Assembly: GCA_029207755.1 (NCBI GenBank)
Contig: JARCOQ010000202.1
Span: 1 to 64,000 of the forward strand
Length of the DNA stretch: 64,000 nt
DNA from: Chamaea fasciata
Lineage: Eukaryota; Chordata; Aves; Passeriformes; Sylviidae
Reading direction: 5' to 3'
Shown here: positions 33,501-48,600 of the stretch, in pieces
How the letters are laid out: each line of letters opens with the position of its first letter
How positions within the stretch are numbered: position 1 is the stretch's first letter
The notes under the pieces: generated by a model
What the model was told of the DNA's origin: nothing
Seen by the model: the letters and a program-made list of their open reading frames with translations, nothing else
Databases searched by the model: none
Program-made: the position numbers and the translations under genes

Positions 33501-36220
33501 GGAGTGCGCTGCTAACTGATAAAAATAAGTTCAGCACAGGACTTCTGCCAGATCCAAGCATCCAGAAGCTGGAACCCTTACTGGCCTTGGAGCGCCAAAT
33601 GTCTCCTGCAGCCTGACATCAGGAACCTGCTGGGGTGAGTTTTGTTTCCCACAGAAAAGACCCACAGTTCCTGCACAGAGCTCTGTGACCGGGAGTGGGC
33701 TTCTGCCAATTAGAATTCTGAACAGTGCACATTACTCCCAGAACCAAGCTGTCAGAAGCTGGAACCCTAACTGTCCTTGGAGTGCCCAATGTCTCCTAAA
33801 ACCTGCCATTAGGAACTTAGAGGGTGAGTATAGCTTCCCACAGAAGAGAGCCACTGTTCCTGCACAGAGTTCTGTGCCCGGAAGTGGGCTTCTGCCACTT
33901 AGAATTCTGAACACTGCTGCACTTCTCCCATAGCCAAGCTCCCAGAAGCTGGAACCCTAACTGTCCTGCGAGTGCCCAATGTCTCCTACAACCTGACATT
34001 AGGAACTTAGTCGGTGAGTATAGCTTCCCACAGAAGAGAGCCACTGTTCCTGCACAGAGCTCTGTGCCCGGGAGTGGGCTTCTGCCACTTAGAATTCTGA
34101 ACAGTGTACTTCCTCCCACAACCAAGCTGCCATGAAGCTGAAACCCTAGCTGCCCTTAGACTACCAAACACCCCCTGCAAACTGACATCAGGAACTTGGA
34201 GGGGTGAGTTTAGCTTTCCACAGGAAAGACCCACCGTTCCTGCACAGAGCTCTGTGCCCGGGAGTGGGCTTCTGCCACTTAGAATTCTGAACACTGCCGC
34301 ATTTCTCCCATATCCAAGCTCCCAGAAGCTGGAACCCTAACTGTCCTGCGACTGCCAAATGTCTCCTACGACCTGACATTAGGAACTTCGGGGGGTGAGT
34401 TTAGCTTCCCACAGAAGAGAGCCACTGTTCCTGCACAGAGCTCTGTGCCCCGGAGTGGGCTTCTGCCACTTAGAATTCTGAACAGTGTACTTACTCCCAC
34501 AACCAAGCTGCCATGAAGCTGAAACGCTAGCTGCCCTTAGACTGCCAAACACCCCCTGCAAACTGACATCAGGAACTTGGAGGGGTGAGTTTAGCTTTCC
34601 ACAGAAAAGACCCACCGTTCCTGCACAGAACTCTCGGCCACGGAGTGGGCTGCTAACTGATAAAAATAAGTTCAGCACAGGACTTTCGCCAGATCCAAGC
34701 ATCCAGGAGCTGGAACCCTTACTGTCCTTGGAGTGCCAAATGTCTCCTACAGCCTGACATCAGGAACCTGCTGGGGTGAGTTTAGTTTCCCACAGAAAAG
34801 ACCCACTGTTCCTGCACAGAGCTCTGTGCCCCGGAGTGGGCTTCTGCCACTTAGAATTCTGAACAGTGCACATTACTCCCAGAACCAAGCTGTCAGAAGC
34901 TGGAACCCTAACTGTCCTTGGAGTGCCCAATGTCTCCTACAACCTGACATTAGGAACTTCTGGGGGTGAGTATAGCTTCCCACAGAAGAGAGCCACTGTT
35001 CCTGCACAGAGCTCTGTGCCCGGGAGTGGGCTTCTGCCACTTAGAATTCTGAACACTGCCGCACTTCTCCCATATGCAAGCTCCCAGAAGCTGGAACCCT
35101 AACTGTCCTGCGACTGCCAAATGTCTCCTACGACCTGACATTAGGAACTTCGGGGGGTGAGTTTAGCTTCCCACGGAAGAGACCCACAGTTCCTGCACAG
35201 AGCTCTGTGCCCGGGAGTGGGCTTCTGCCACTTAGAATTCAGAACAGTGCACATTACTCGCAGAACCAAGCTCCCAGAAGCTGGAACCCTAACTGTCCTT
35301 GGAGTGCCCAATGTCTCCTACGACCTGATATTAGGAACTTAATCGGTGAGTATAGCTTCCCACAGAAGAGAGCCACTGTTCCTGCACAGAGCTCTGTGCC
35401 CGGGAGTGGGCTTCTGCCACTTAGAATTCTGACCACTGTACTTACTCCCACAACCAAGCTGCCATGAAGCTGAAACCCTAGCTGCCCTTAGACTGCCAAA
35501 CACCCCCTGCAAACTGACATCAGGAACTTGGAGGGGTGAGTTTAGCTTTCCACAGAAAAGACCTACCGTTCCTGCACAGAACTCTCGGCCACGGAGTGGG
35601 CTGCTAACTGATAAAAATAAGTTCAGCACAGGACTTCTGCCAGATGCAAGCATCCAGAAGATGGAACCCTTACTGTCCTTGGAGTGCCAAATGTCTCCTA
35701 CAGCCTGACATCAGGAACCTGCTGGGGTGAGTTTAGTTTCCCACAGAAAAGACCCACCGTTCCTGCACAGAGCTCTGTGCCCAGGAGTGGGCTTCTGCCA
35801 CTTAGAATTCTGAACACTGCTGCACTTCTCCCATAGCCCAGCTCCCAGAAGCTGGAAACCTAACTGTCCTTGGAGTGCCAAATGTCTCCTACAACCTGAC
35901 ATTAGGAACCTGATGCGGTGAGTCCAGATTCCCACAGAAAAGGAGCAACGCTTCCTGCACAGAGCCCCCTGACCCAGAGAGGGCGACTGCCTGCTAAAAA
36001 TAAATTCAGCACAGGATATCTGCCAGATCCAACCTCCCAGAAGCTGGAACCCTAACTGTCCTTGGAGTGCCCAATGTCTCCTACAACCTGACATTAGGAA
36101 CTTAGTCGGTGAGTATAGCGTTCCACAGAAGAGAGCCACTGTTCCTGCACAGAGCTCTGTGCCCGGGAGTGGGCTTCTGCCACTTAGAATTCTGAACAGT
36201 GTACTTCCTCCCACAACCAA
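27123..36220. repeat. Large higher-order repeat pair, offset 5,139 then 5,519 bp
   Basis: 27123-28115 matches 32263-33254 at about +5,139 bp (27 monomers). From about 28166 to 30700 the match continues at +5,519 bp (29 monomers). The 380-bp jump means the second copy holds two additional monomers near 33.25-33.63 kb, or the first has lost two. Scattered substitutions separate the copies. Confidence 0.85.
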
Positions 36221-39200
36221 GCTGCCATGAAGCTGAAACCCTAGCTGCCCTTAGACTACCAAACACCCCCTGCAAACTGACATCAGGAACTTAGAGGGGT
36301 GAGTTTAGCTTTCCACAGAAAAGACGCACGGTTCCTGCACAGAGCTCTGTGCCCGGGAGTGGGCTTCTGCCACTTAGAATTCTGAACACTGCCGCACTTC
36401 TCCCATATCCAAGCTCCCAGAAGCTGGAACCCTAACTGTCCTGCGAGTGCCAAATGTCTCCTACGACCTGACATTAGGAACTTCTGGGGGTGAGTTTAGC
36501 TTCCCACGGAAGAGACCCACAGTTCCTGCACAGAGCTCTGTGCCCCGGAGTAGGTTTCTGCCACTTAGAATTCTGAACAGTGCACATTACCCGCAGACCC
36601 AAGCTCCCAGAAGCTGGAACCCTAACTGTCCTTGGAGTGCCCAATGTCTCCTACGACCTGACATTAGGAACTTAGTCGGTGAGTATAGCTTCCCACAGAA
36701 GAGAGCCACTGTTCCTGCACAGAGCTCTGTGCCCGGGAGTGGGCTTCTGCCACTTAGAATTCTGAACACTGCTGCACTTCTCCCATATCCAAGCTGCCAT
36801 GAAGCTGGAACCCTAACTGTCCTTGGAGTGCCCAATGTCTCCTACAACCTGATATTAGGAACTTCGGGGGGTGAGTTTAGCTTCCCACAGAAGAGACCCA
36901 CCGTTCCTGCACAGAGCTCTGTGCCCGGGAGTGGGCTTCTGCCACTTAGAATTCTGAACAGTGCACTTACTCCCACAACCAAGCTGCCATGAAGCTGAAA
37001 CCCTAGCTGCCCTTCGACTGCCAAACACCCCCTGAAAACTGACATCAGGAACTTGGAGGGGTGAGTTTAGCTTTCCACAGAAAAGACCCACGGTTCCTGC
37101 ACAGAGCTCTGTGCCCGGGAGTGGGCTTCTGCCACTTAGAATTCTGAACACTGCCGCACTTCTCCCATATCCAAGCTCCCAGAAGCTGGAACCCTAACTG
37201 TCCTGCGAGTGCCAAATGTCTCCTACGACCTGACATTAGGAACTTCGGGGGGTGAGTTTAGCTTCCCACGGAAGAGACCCACAGTTCCTGCACAGAGCTC
37301 TGTGCCCCGGATTAGGCTTCTGCCACTTAGAATTCTGAACAGTGCACATTACTCGCAGAACCAAGCTCCCAGAAGCTGGAACCCTAACTGTCCTTGGAGT
37401 GCCCAATGTCTCCTACGACCTGACATTAGGAACTTAGTCGGTGAGTATAGCTTCCCACAGAAGAGAGCCACTGTTCCTGCACAGAGCTCTGTGCCCGGAA
37501 GTGGGCTTCTGCCACTTAGAATTCTGAACACTGCTGCACTTCTCCCACAACCAAGCTGCCATGAAGCTGAAACCCTAGCTGCCCTTAGACTGCCAAACAC
37601 CCCCTGCAAAATGACATCAGGAACTTGGAGGGGTGAGTTTAGCTTTCCACAGAAAAGACCCACCGTTCCTGCACAGAACTCTTGGCCACGGAGTGGGCTG
37701 CTAACTGATAAAAATAAGTTAAGCACAGGACTTCTGCCAGATCCAAGCATCCAGAAGCTGGAACCCTTACTGTCCTTGGAGTGCCAAATGTCTCCTACAG
37801 CCTGACATCAGGAACCTGCTGGGGTGAGTTTAGTTTCCCACAGAAAAGACCCACCGTTCCTGCACAGAGCTCTGTGCCCGGGAGTGGGCTTCTGCCACTT
37901 AGAATTCTGAACACTGCCGCACTTCTCCCATATCCAAGCTCCCAGAAGCTGGAACCCTAACTGTCCTGCGAGTGCCAAATGTCTCCTACGACCTGACATT
38001 AGGAACTTCGGGGGGTGAGTTTAGCTTCCCACGGAAGAGACCCACAGTTCCTGCACAGAGCTCTGTGCCCGGGAGTGGGCTTCTGCCACTTAGAATTCTG
38101 AACAGTGTACTTACTCCCACAACCAAGCTGCCATGAAGCTGAAACCCTTACTGCCCTTAGACTGCCAAACACCCCCTGCAAACTGACATCAGGAACTTGG
38201 AGGGGTGAGTTTAGCTTTCCACAGAAAAGACCCACCGTTCCTGCACAGAACTCTCAGCCACGGAGTGGGCTGATAACTGATAAAAATAAGTTCAGCACAG
38301 GACTTCTGCCAGATCCAAGCATCCAGAAGATGGAACCCTAACTGTCCTGCGAGTGCCAAATGTCTCCTACAGCCTGACATCAGGAACCTGCTGGGGTGAG
38401 TTTAGTTTCCCACAGAAAAGACCCACCGTTCCTGCACAGAGCTCTGTGCCCAGGAGTGGGCTTCTGCCACTTAGAATTCTGAACACTGCTGCACTTCTCC
38501 CATAGCCAAGCTCCCAGAAGCTGGAAACCTAACTGTCCTTGGAGTGCCAAATGTCTCCTACAACCTGACATTAGGAACCTCATGCGGTGAGTCCAGATTC
38601 CCACAGAAAAGGTGCAACGCTTCCTGCACAGAGCCCCCTGACCCAGAGAGGGCGACTGCCGGCTAAAAATAAATTCAGCACAGGATATCTGCCAGATCCA
38701 ACCTCCCAGAAGCTGGAACCCTAACTGTCCTTGGAGTGCCAAATGTCTCCTACAACCTGACATTAGGAACTTAGTCGGTGAGTATAGCTTCCCACAGAAG
38801 AGAGCCACTGTTCCTGCACAGAGCTCTGTGCCCGGGAGTGGGCTTCTGCCACTTAGAATTCTGAACAGTGTACTTACTCCCACAACCAAGCTGCCATGAA
38901 GCTGAAACCCTAGCTGCCCTTAGACTGCCAAACACCCCCTGCAAACTGACATCAGGAACTTGGAGGGGTGAGTTTAGCTTTCCACAGAAAAGACCCACCG
39001 TTCCTGCACAGAACTCTCGGCCACGGAGTGGGCTGCTAACTGATAAAAATAAGTTCAGCACAGGACTTCTGCCAGATCCAAGCATCCAGGAGCTGGAACC
39101 CTTACTGTCCTTGGAGTGCCAAATGTCTCCTACAGCCTGATATCAGGAACCTGCCTGGGTGAGTTTAGTCTCCCACAGAAATAACCCACAGTTCCTGCAC

Positions 39201-42200
39201 AGAGCTCTGTGCCAGGGAGTGGGCTTCTGCCACTTAGAATTCTGAACAGTGCACTTACTCCCACAACCAAGCTGCCATGAAGCTGAAACCCTAGCTGCCC
39301 TTCGACTGCCAAACACCCCCTGCAAACTGACATCAGGAACTTGGAGGGGTGAGTTTAGCTTTCCACAGAAAAGACCCACGGTTCCTGCACAGAGCTCTGT
39401 GCCCGGGAGTGGGCTTCTGCCACTTAGAATTCTGAACACTGCCGCACTTCTCCCATATCCAAGCTCCCAGAAGCTGGAACCCTAACTGTCCTGCGACTGC
39501 CAAATGTCTCCTACGACCTGACATTAGGAACTTCGGGGGGTGAGTTTAGCTTCCCACAGAAGAGAGCCACTGTTCCTGCACAGAGCTCTGTGCCCCGGAG
39601 TGGGCTTCTGCCACTTAGAATTCTGAACAGTGTACTTACTCCCACAACCAAGCTGCCATGAAGCTGAAACGCTAGCTGCCCTTAGACTGCCAAACACCCC
39701 CTGCAAACTGACATCAGGAACTTGGAGGGGTGAGTTTAGCTTTCCACAGAAAAGACCCACCGTTCCTGCACAGAACTCTCGGCCACGGAGTGGGCTGCTA
39801 ACTGATAAAAATAAGTTCAGCACAGGACTTCTGCCAGATCCAAGCATCCAGGAGCTGGAACCCTTACTGTCCTTGGAGTGCCAAATGTCTCCTACAGCCT
39901 GACATCAGGAACCTGCTGGGGTGAGTTTAGTTTCCCACAGAAAAGACCCACCGTTCCTGCACAGAGCTCTGTGCCCCGGAGTGGGCTTCTGCCACTTAGA
40001 ATTCTGAACAGTGCACATTACTCCCAGAACCAAGCTGTCAGAAGCTGGAACCCTAACTGTCCTTGGAGTGCCCAATGTCTCCTACAACCTGACATTAGGA
40101 ACTTCGGGGGGTGAGTATAGCTTCCCACAGAAGAGAGCCACTGTTCCTGCACAGAGCTCTGTGCCCGGGAGTGGGCTTCTGCCACTTAGAATTCTGAAAA
40201 TTGCCGCACTTCTCCCATATCCAAGCTCCCAGAAGCTGGAACCCTAACTGTCCTGCGACTGCAAAATGTCTCCTACGACCTGACATTAGGAACTTCGGGG
40301 GGTGAGTTTAGCTTCCCACGGAAGAGACCCACAGTTCCTGCACAGAGCTCTGTGCCCGCGAGTGGGCTTCTGCCACTTAGAATTCAGAACAGTGCACATT
40401 ACTCGCAGAACCAAGCTCCCAGAAGCTGGAACCCTAACTGTCCTGCGAGTGCCCAATGTCTCCTACGACCTGACATTAGGAACTTAGTCGGTGAGTATAG
40501 CTTCCCACAGAAGAGAGCCACTGTTCCTGCACAGAGCTCTGTGCCCGGGAGTGGGCTTCTGCCACTTAGAATTCTGAACAGTGTACTTACACCCACAACC
40601 AAGCTGCCATGAAGCTGAAACCCTAGCTGCCCTTAGACTGCCAAACACCCCCTGCAAACTGACATCAGGAACTTGGAGGGGTGAGTTTAGCTTTCCACAG
40701 AAAAGACCCACCGTTCCTGTACAGAACTCTCGGCCACGGAGTGGGCTGCTAACTGATAAAAATAAGTTCAGCACAGGACTTCTGCCAGATCCAAGCATCC
40801 AGAAGCTGGAACCCTAACTGTCCTTGGAGTGCCAAATGTCTCCTACAGCCTGACATCAGGAACCTGCTGGGGTGAGTTTAGTTTCCCACAGAAAAGACCC
40901 ACCGTTCCTGCACAGAGCTCTGTGCCCAGGAGTGGGCTTCTGCCACTTAGAATTCTGAACACTGCTGCACTTCTCCCATAGCCCAGCTCCCAGAAGCTGG
41001 AAACCTAACTGTCCTTGGAGTGCCAAATGTCTCCTACAACCTGACATTAGGAACCTGATGCGGTGAGTCCAGATTCCCACAGAAAAGGAGCAACGCTTCC
41101 TGCACAGAGCCCCCTGACCCAGAGAGGGCGACTGCCTGCTAAAAATAAATTCAGCACAGGATATCTGCCAGATCCAACCTCCCAGAAGCTGGAACCCTAA
41201 CTGTCCTTGGAGTGCCCAATGTCTCCTACAACCTGACATTAGGAACTTAGTCGGTGAGTATAGCTTTCCACAGAAGAGAGCCACTGTTCCTGCACAGAGC
41301 TCTGTGCCCGGGAGTGGGCTTCTGCCACTTAGAATTCTGAACAGTGTACTTCCTCCCACAACCAAGCTGCCATGAAGCTGAAACCCTAGCTGCCCTTAGA
41401 CTACCAAACACCCCCTGCAAACTGACATCAGGAACTTAGAGGGGTGAGTTTAGCTTTCCACAGAAAAGACCCACGGTTCCTGCACAGAGCTCTGTGCCCA
41501 GGAGTGGGCTTCTGCCACTTAGAATTCTGAACACTGCCGCACTTCTCCCATATCCAAGCTCCCAGAAGCTGGAACCCTAACTGTCCTTGGAGTGCCCAAT
41601 GTCTCCTGCGACCTGACATTAGGAACTTAGTCGGTGAGTATAGCTTCCCACAGAAGAGAGCCACTGTTCCTGCACAGAGCTCTGTGCCCGGGAGTGGGCT
41701 TCTGCCACTTAGAATTCTGAACAGTGTACTTACTCCCACAACCAAGCTGCCATGAAGCTGAAACCCTAGCTGCCCTTAGACTGCCAAACACCCCCTGCAA
41801 ACTGACATCAGGAACTTGGAGGGGTGAGTTTAGCTTTCCACAGAAAAGACCCACCGTTCCAGCACAGAACTCTCTGCCACGGAGTGGGCTGCTAACTGAT
41901 AAAAATAAGTTCAGCACAGGACTTCTGCCAGATCCAAGCATCCAGAAGCTGGAACCCTTACTGTCCTTGGAGTGCCAAATGTCTCCTACAGCCTGACATC
42001 AGGAACCTGCTGGGGTGAGTTTAGTTTCCCACAGAAAAGACCCACCGTTCCTGCACAGAGCTCTGTGCCCAGGAGTGGGCTTCTGCCACTTAGAATTCTG
42101 AACACTGCTGCACTTCTCCCATAGCCAAGCTCCCAGAAGCTGGAAACCTAACTGTCCTTGGAGTGCCAAATGTCTCCTACAACCTGACATTAGGAACCTC

Positions 42201-42285
42201 ATGCGGTGAGTCCAGATTCCCACAGAAAAGGTGCAACGCTTCCTGCACAGAGCCCCCTGACCCAGAGAGGGCGACTGCCGGCTAA
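29479..42285. repeat. 21.7-kb higher-order repeat, copy 1
   Basis: From 29479 the sequence matches that starting at 51194, offset 21,715 bp (114 monomers), to the end of the window. One difference found is A at 31649 against T at 53364; otherwise the segments I compared agree. The left edge is placed at the T/C mismatch 29478/51193. The copy includes the start of the 3,619-bp duplication. Confidence 0.9.
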
Positions 42286-45200
42286 AAATAAATTCAGCAC
42301 AGGATATCTGCCAGATCCAACCTCCCAGAAGCTGGAACCCTAACTGTCCTTGGAGTGCCAAATGTCTCCTACAACCTGACATTAGGAACTTAGTCGGTGA
42401 GTATAGCTTCCCACAGAAGAGAGCCACTGTTCCTGCACAGAGCTCTGTGCCCGGGAGTGGGCTTCTGCCACTTAGAATTCTGAACAGTGTACTTACTCCC
42501 ACAACCAAGCTGCCATGAAGCTGAAACCCTAGCTGCCCTTAGACTGCCAAACACCCCCTGCAAACTGACATCAGGAACTTGGAGGGGTGAGTTTAGCTTT
42601 CCACAGAAAAGACCCACCGTTCCTGCACAGAACTCTCGGCCACGGAGTGGGCTGCTAACTGATAAAAATAAGTTCAGCACAGGACTTCTGCCAGATCCAA
42701 GCATCCAGGAGCTGGAACCCTTACTGTCCTTGGAGTGCCAAATGTCTCCTACAGCCTGATATCAGGAACCTGCCTGGGTGAGTTTAGTCTCCCACAGAAA
42801 TAACCCACAGTTCCTGCACAGAGCTCTGTGCCAGGGAGTGGGCTTCTGCCACTTAGAATTCTGAACAGTGCACTTACTCCCACAACCAAGCTGCCATGAA
42901 GCTGAAACCCTAGCTGCCCTTCGACTGCCAAACACCCCCTGCAAACTGACATCAGGAACTTGGAGGGGTGAGTTTAGCTTTCCACAGAAAAGACCCACGG
43001 TTCCTGCACAGAGCTCTGTGCCCGGGAGTGGGCTTCTGCCACTTAGAATTCTGAACACTGCCGCACTTCTCCCATATCCAAGCTCCCAGAAGCTGGAACC
43101 CTAACTGTCCTGCGACTGCCAAATGTCTCCTACGACCTGACATTAGGAACTTCGGGGGGTGAGTTTAGCTTCCCACAGAAGAGAGCCACTGTTCCTGCAC
43201 AGAGCTCTGTGCCCCGGAGTGGGCTTCTGCCACTTAGAATTCTGAACAGTGTACTTACTCCCACAACCAAGCTGCCATGAAGCTGAAACGCTAGCTGCCC
43301 TTAGACTGCCAAACACCCCCTGCAAACTGACATCAGGAACTTGGAGGGGTGAGTTTAGCTTTCCACAGAAAAGACCCACCGTTCCTGCACAGAACTCTCG
43401 GCCACGGAGTGGGCTGCTAACTGATAAAAATAAGTTCAGCACAGGACTTCTGCCAGATCCAAGCATCCAGGAGCTGGAACCCTTACTGTCCTTGGAGTGC
43501 CAAATGTCTCCTACAGCCTGACATCAGGAACCTGCTGGGGTGAGTTTAGTTTCCCACAGAAAAGACCCACCGTTCCTGCACAGAGCTCTGTGCCCCGGAG
43601 TGGGCTTCTGCCACTTAGAATTCTGAACAGTGCACATTACTCCCAGAACCAAGCTGTCAGAAGCTGGAACCCTAACTGTCCTTGGAGTGCCCAATGTCTC
43701 CTACAACCTGACATTAGGAACTTCGGGGGGTGAGTATAGCTTCCCACAGAAGAGAGCCACTGTTCCTGCACAGAGCTCTGTGCCCGGGAGTGGGCTTCTG
43801 CCACTTAGAATTCTGAAAATTGCCGCACTTCTCCCATATCCAAGCTCCCAGAAGCTGGAACCCTAACTGTCCTGCGACTGCAAAATGTCTCCTACGACCT
43901 GACATTAGGAACTTCGGGGGGTGAGTTTAGCTTCCCACGGAAGAGACCCACAGTTCCTGCACAGAGCTCTGTGCCCGCGAGTGGGCTTCTGCCACTTAGA
44001 ATTCAGAACAGTGCACATTACTCGCAGAACCAAGCTCCCAGAAGCTGGAACCCTAACTGTCCTGCGAGTGCCCAATGTCTCCTACGACCTGACATTAGGA
44101 ACTTAGTCGGTGAGTATAGCTTCCCACAGAAGAGAGCCACTGTTCCTGCACAGAGCTCTGTGCCCGGGAGTGGGCTTCTGCCACTTAGAATTCTGAACAG
44201 TGTACTTACACCCACAACCAAGCTGCCATGAAGCTGAAACCCTAGCTGCCCTTAGACTGCCAAACACCCCCTGCAAACTGACATCAGGAACTTGGAGGGG
44301 TGAGTTTAGCTTTCCACAGAAAAGACCCACCGTTCCTGTACAGAACTCTCGGCCACGGAGTGGGCTGCTAACTGATAAAAATAAGTTCAGCACAGGACTT
44401 CTGCCAGATCCAAGCATCCAGAAGCTGGAACCCTAACTGTCCTTGGAGTGCCAAATGTCTCCTACAGCCTGACATCAGGAACCTGCTGGGGTGAGTTTAG
44501 TTTCCCACAGAAAAGACCCACCGTTCCTGCACAGAGCTCTGTGCCCAGGAGTGGGCTTCTGCCACTTAGAATTCTGAACACTGCTGCACTTCTCCCATAG
44601 CCCAGCTCCCAGAAGCTGGAAACCTAACTGTCCTTGGAGTGCCAAATGTCTCCTACAACCTGACATTAGGAACCTGATGCGGTGAGTCCAGATTCCCACA
44701 GAAAAGGAGCAACGCTTCCTGCACAGAGCCCCCTGACCCAGAGAGGGCGACTGCCTGCTAAAAATAAATTCAGCACAGGATATCTGCCAGATCCAACCTC
44801 CCAGAAGCTGGAACCCTAACTGTCCTTGGAGTGCCCAATGTCTCCTACAACCTGACATTAGGAACTTAGTCGGTGAGTATAGCTTTCCACAGAAGAGAGC
44901 CACTGTTCCTGCACAGAGCTCTGTGCCCGGGAGTGGGCTTCTGCCACTTAGAATTCTGAACAGTGTACTTCCTCCCACAACCAAGCTGCCATGAAGCTGA
45001 AACCCTAGCTGCCCTTAGACTACCAAACACCCCCTGCAAACTGACATCAGGAACTTAGAGGGGTGAGTTTAGCTTTCCACAGAAAAGACCCACGGTTCCT
45101 GCACAGAGCTCTGTGCCCAGGAGTGGGCTTCTGCCACTTAGAATTCTGAACACTGCCGCACTTCTCCCATATCCAAGCTCCCAGAAGCTGGAACCCTAAC

Positions 45201-45689
45201 TGTCCTTGGAGTGCCCAATGTCTCCTGCGACCTGACATTAGGAACTTAGTCGGTGAGTATAGCTTCCCACAGAAGAGAGCCACTGTTCCTGCACAGAGCT
45301 CTGTGCCCGGGAGTGGGCTTCTGCCACTTAGAATTCTGAACAGTGTACTTACTCCCACAACCAAGCTGCCATGAAGCTGAAACCCTAGCTGCCCTTAGAC
45401 TGCCAAACACCCCCTGCAAACTGACATCAGGAACTTGGAGGGGTGAGTTTAGCTTTCCACAGAAAAGACCCACCGTTCCAGCACAGAACTCTCTGCCACG
45501 GAGTGGGCTGCTAACTGATAAAAATAAGTTCAGCACAGGACTTCTGCCAGATCCAAGCATCCAGAAGCTGGAACCCTTACTGTCCTTGGAGTGCCAAATG
45601 TCTCCTACAGCCTGACATCAGGAACCTGCTGGGGTGAGTTTAGTTTCCCACAGAAAAGACCCACCGTTCCTGCACAGAGCTCTGTGCCC
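38352..45689. repeat. 19-monomer tandem duplication, period 3,619 bp
   Basis: The block beginning at about 38352 recurs from 41971 at an offset of 3,619 bp (19 x 190.5). Every segment I compared from 38380 through 42070 has an unchanged partner at 41999-45689. The match ends at 42071/45690, where one copy reads CCCAGGAG and the other CCCCGGAG. This is a very recent tandem duplication. Confidence 0.9.
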
Positions 45690-48600
45690 CGGAGTGGGCT
45701 TCTGCCACTTAGAATTCTGAACACTGCTGCACTTCTCCCATATCCAAGCTCCCAGAAGCTGGAACCCTAACTGTCCTGCGAGTGCCAAATGTCTCCTACA
45801 ACCTGACATTAGGAACTTCGGGGGGTGAGTTCAGCTTCCCACAGAAGAGAGCCACTGTTCCTGCACAGAGCTCTGTGCCCGGGAGTGGGCTTCTGCCACT
45901 TAGAATTCTGAACAGTGCACATTACTCCCACAACAAAGCTGTCAGAAGCTGGAACCCTAACTGTCCTGCAAGTGCCAAATGTCTCCTACGACCTGACATT
46001 AGGACCTTCGGGGGGTGAGTTTAGCTTCCCACAGAAGAGAGCCATTGTTCCTGCACAGAGCTCTGTGCCCGCGAGTGGGCTTCTGCCACTTAGAATTCTG
46101 AACAGTGTACTTACTTTCACAACCAAGCTGCCATGAAGCTGAAACCCTAGCTGCCCTTAGACTGCCAAACATCCCCTGCAAACTGACATCAGGAACCTGG
46201 AGTGGTGAGTTTAGCTTTCCACAGAAAAGACCCACGGTTCCTGCACAGAACTCTCGGCCACGGAGTGGGCTGCTAACTGATAAAAATAAGGTCAGCACAG
46301 GACTTTCGCCAGATCCAAGCATGCAGAAGCTGGAACCCTAACTGTCCTGCGAGTGCCAAATGTCTCCTACAACCTGACATCAGGAACCTGCTGGGGTGAG
46401 TTTAGTTTCCCACAGAAAAGACCCACCGTTCCTGCACAGAGCTCTGTGCCTCGGAGTGGGCTTCTGCCACTTAGAATTCTGAACACTGCTGCACTTCTCC
46501 CATATCCAAGCTGCCATGAAGCTGGAACCCTAACTGTCCTTGGAGTGCCCAATGTCTCCTACAACCTGACATTAGGAACTTCGGGGGGTGAGTTTAGCTT
46601 CCCACAGAAGAGAGCCACTGTTCCTGCACAGAGCTCTGTGCCCGGGAGTGGGCTTCTGCCACTTAGAATTCTGAACAGTGTACTTCCTCCCACAACCAAG
46701 CTGCCATGAAGCTGAAACGCTAGCTGCCCTTAGACTACCAAACACCCCCTGCAAACTGACATCAGGAACTTAGAGGGGTGAGTTTAGCTTTCCACAGAAA
46801 AGACCTACCGTTCCTGCACAGAACTCTCGGCCACGGAGTGGGCTGCTAACTGATAAAAATAAGTTCAGCACAGGACTTCTGCCAGATGCAAGCATCCAGA
46901 AGATGGAACCCTTACTGTCCTTGGAGTGCCAAATGTCTCCTACAGCCTGACATCAGGAACCTGCTGGGGTGAGTTTAGTTTCCCACAGAAAAGACCCACC
47001 GTTCCTGCACAGAGCTCTGTGCCCAGGAGTGGGCTTCTGCCACTTAGAATTCTGAACACTGCTGCACTTCTCCCATAGCCCAGCTCCCAGAAGCTGGAAA
47101 CCTAACTGTCCTTGGAGTGCCAAATGTCTCCTACAACCTGACATTAGGAACCTGATGCGGTGAGTCCAGATTCCCACAGAAAAGGAGCAACGCTTCCTGC
47201 ACAGAGCCCCCTGACCCAGAGAGGGCGACTGCCTGCTAAAAATAAATTCAGCACAGGATATCTGCCAGATCCAACCTCCCAGAAGCTGGAACCCTAACTG
47301 TCCTTGGAGTGCCCAATGTCTCCTACAACCTGACATTAGGAACTTAGTCGGTGAGTATAGCGTTCCACAGAAGAGAGCCACTGTTCCTGCACAGAGCTCT
47401 GTGCCCGGGAGTGGGCTTCTGCCACTTAGAATTCTGAACAGTGTACTTCCTCCCACAACCAAGCTGCCATGAAGCTGAAACCCTAGCTGCCCTTAGACTA
47501 CCAAACACCCCCTGCAAACTGACATCAGGAACTTAGAGGGGTGAGTTTAGCTTTCCACAGAAAAGACCCACCGTTCCTGCACAGAGCTCTGTGCCCAGGA
47601 GTGGGCTTCTGCCACTTAGAATTCTGAACACTGCTGCACTTCTCCCATAGCCAAGCTCCCAGAAGCTGGAAACCTAACTGTCCTTGGAGTGCCAAATGTC
47701 TCCTACAACCTGACATTAGGAACCTCATGCGGTGAGTCCAGATTCCCACAGAAAAGGAGCAACGCTTCCTGCACAGAGCCCCCTGACCCAGAGAGGGCGA
47801 CTGCCGGCTAAAAATAAATTCAGCACAGGATATCTGCCAGATCCAACCTCCCAGAAGCTGGAACCCTAACTGTCCTTGGAGTGCCCAATGTCTCCTACAA
47901 CCTGACATTAGGAACTTAGTCGGTGAGTATAGCTTCCCACAGAAGAGAGCCACTGTTCCTGCACAGAGCTCTGTGCCCGGGAGTGGGCTTCTGCCACTTA
48001 GAATTCTGAACAGTGTACTTACTCCCACAACCAAGCTGCCATGAAGCTGAAACCCTAGCTGCCCTTAGACTGCCAAACACCCCCTGCAAACTGACATCAG
48101 GAACTTGGAGGGGTGAGTTTAGCTTTCCACAGAAAAGACCCACCGTTCCTGCACAGAACTCTCGGCCACGGAGTGGGCTGCTAACTGATAAAAATAAGTT
48201 CAGCACAGGACTTCTGCCAGATCCAAGCATCCAGGAGCTGGAACCCTTACTGTCCTTGGAGTGCCAAATGTCTCCTACAGCCTGATATCAGGAACCTGCC
48301 TGGGTGAGTTTAGTCTCCCACAGAAATAACCCACAGTTCCTGCACAGAGCTCTGTGCCAGGGAGTGGGCTTCTGCCACTTAGAATTCTGAACAGTGCACT
48401 TACTCCCACAACCAAGCTGCCATGAAGCTGAAACCCTAGCTGCCCTTCGACTGCCAAACACCCCCTGCAAACTGACATCAGGAACTTGGAGGGGTGAGTT
48501 TAGCTTTCCACAGAAAAGACCCACGGTTCCTGCACAGAGCTCTGTGCCCGGGAGTGGGCTTCTGCCACTTAGAATTCTGAACAGTGCACATTACTCGCAG

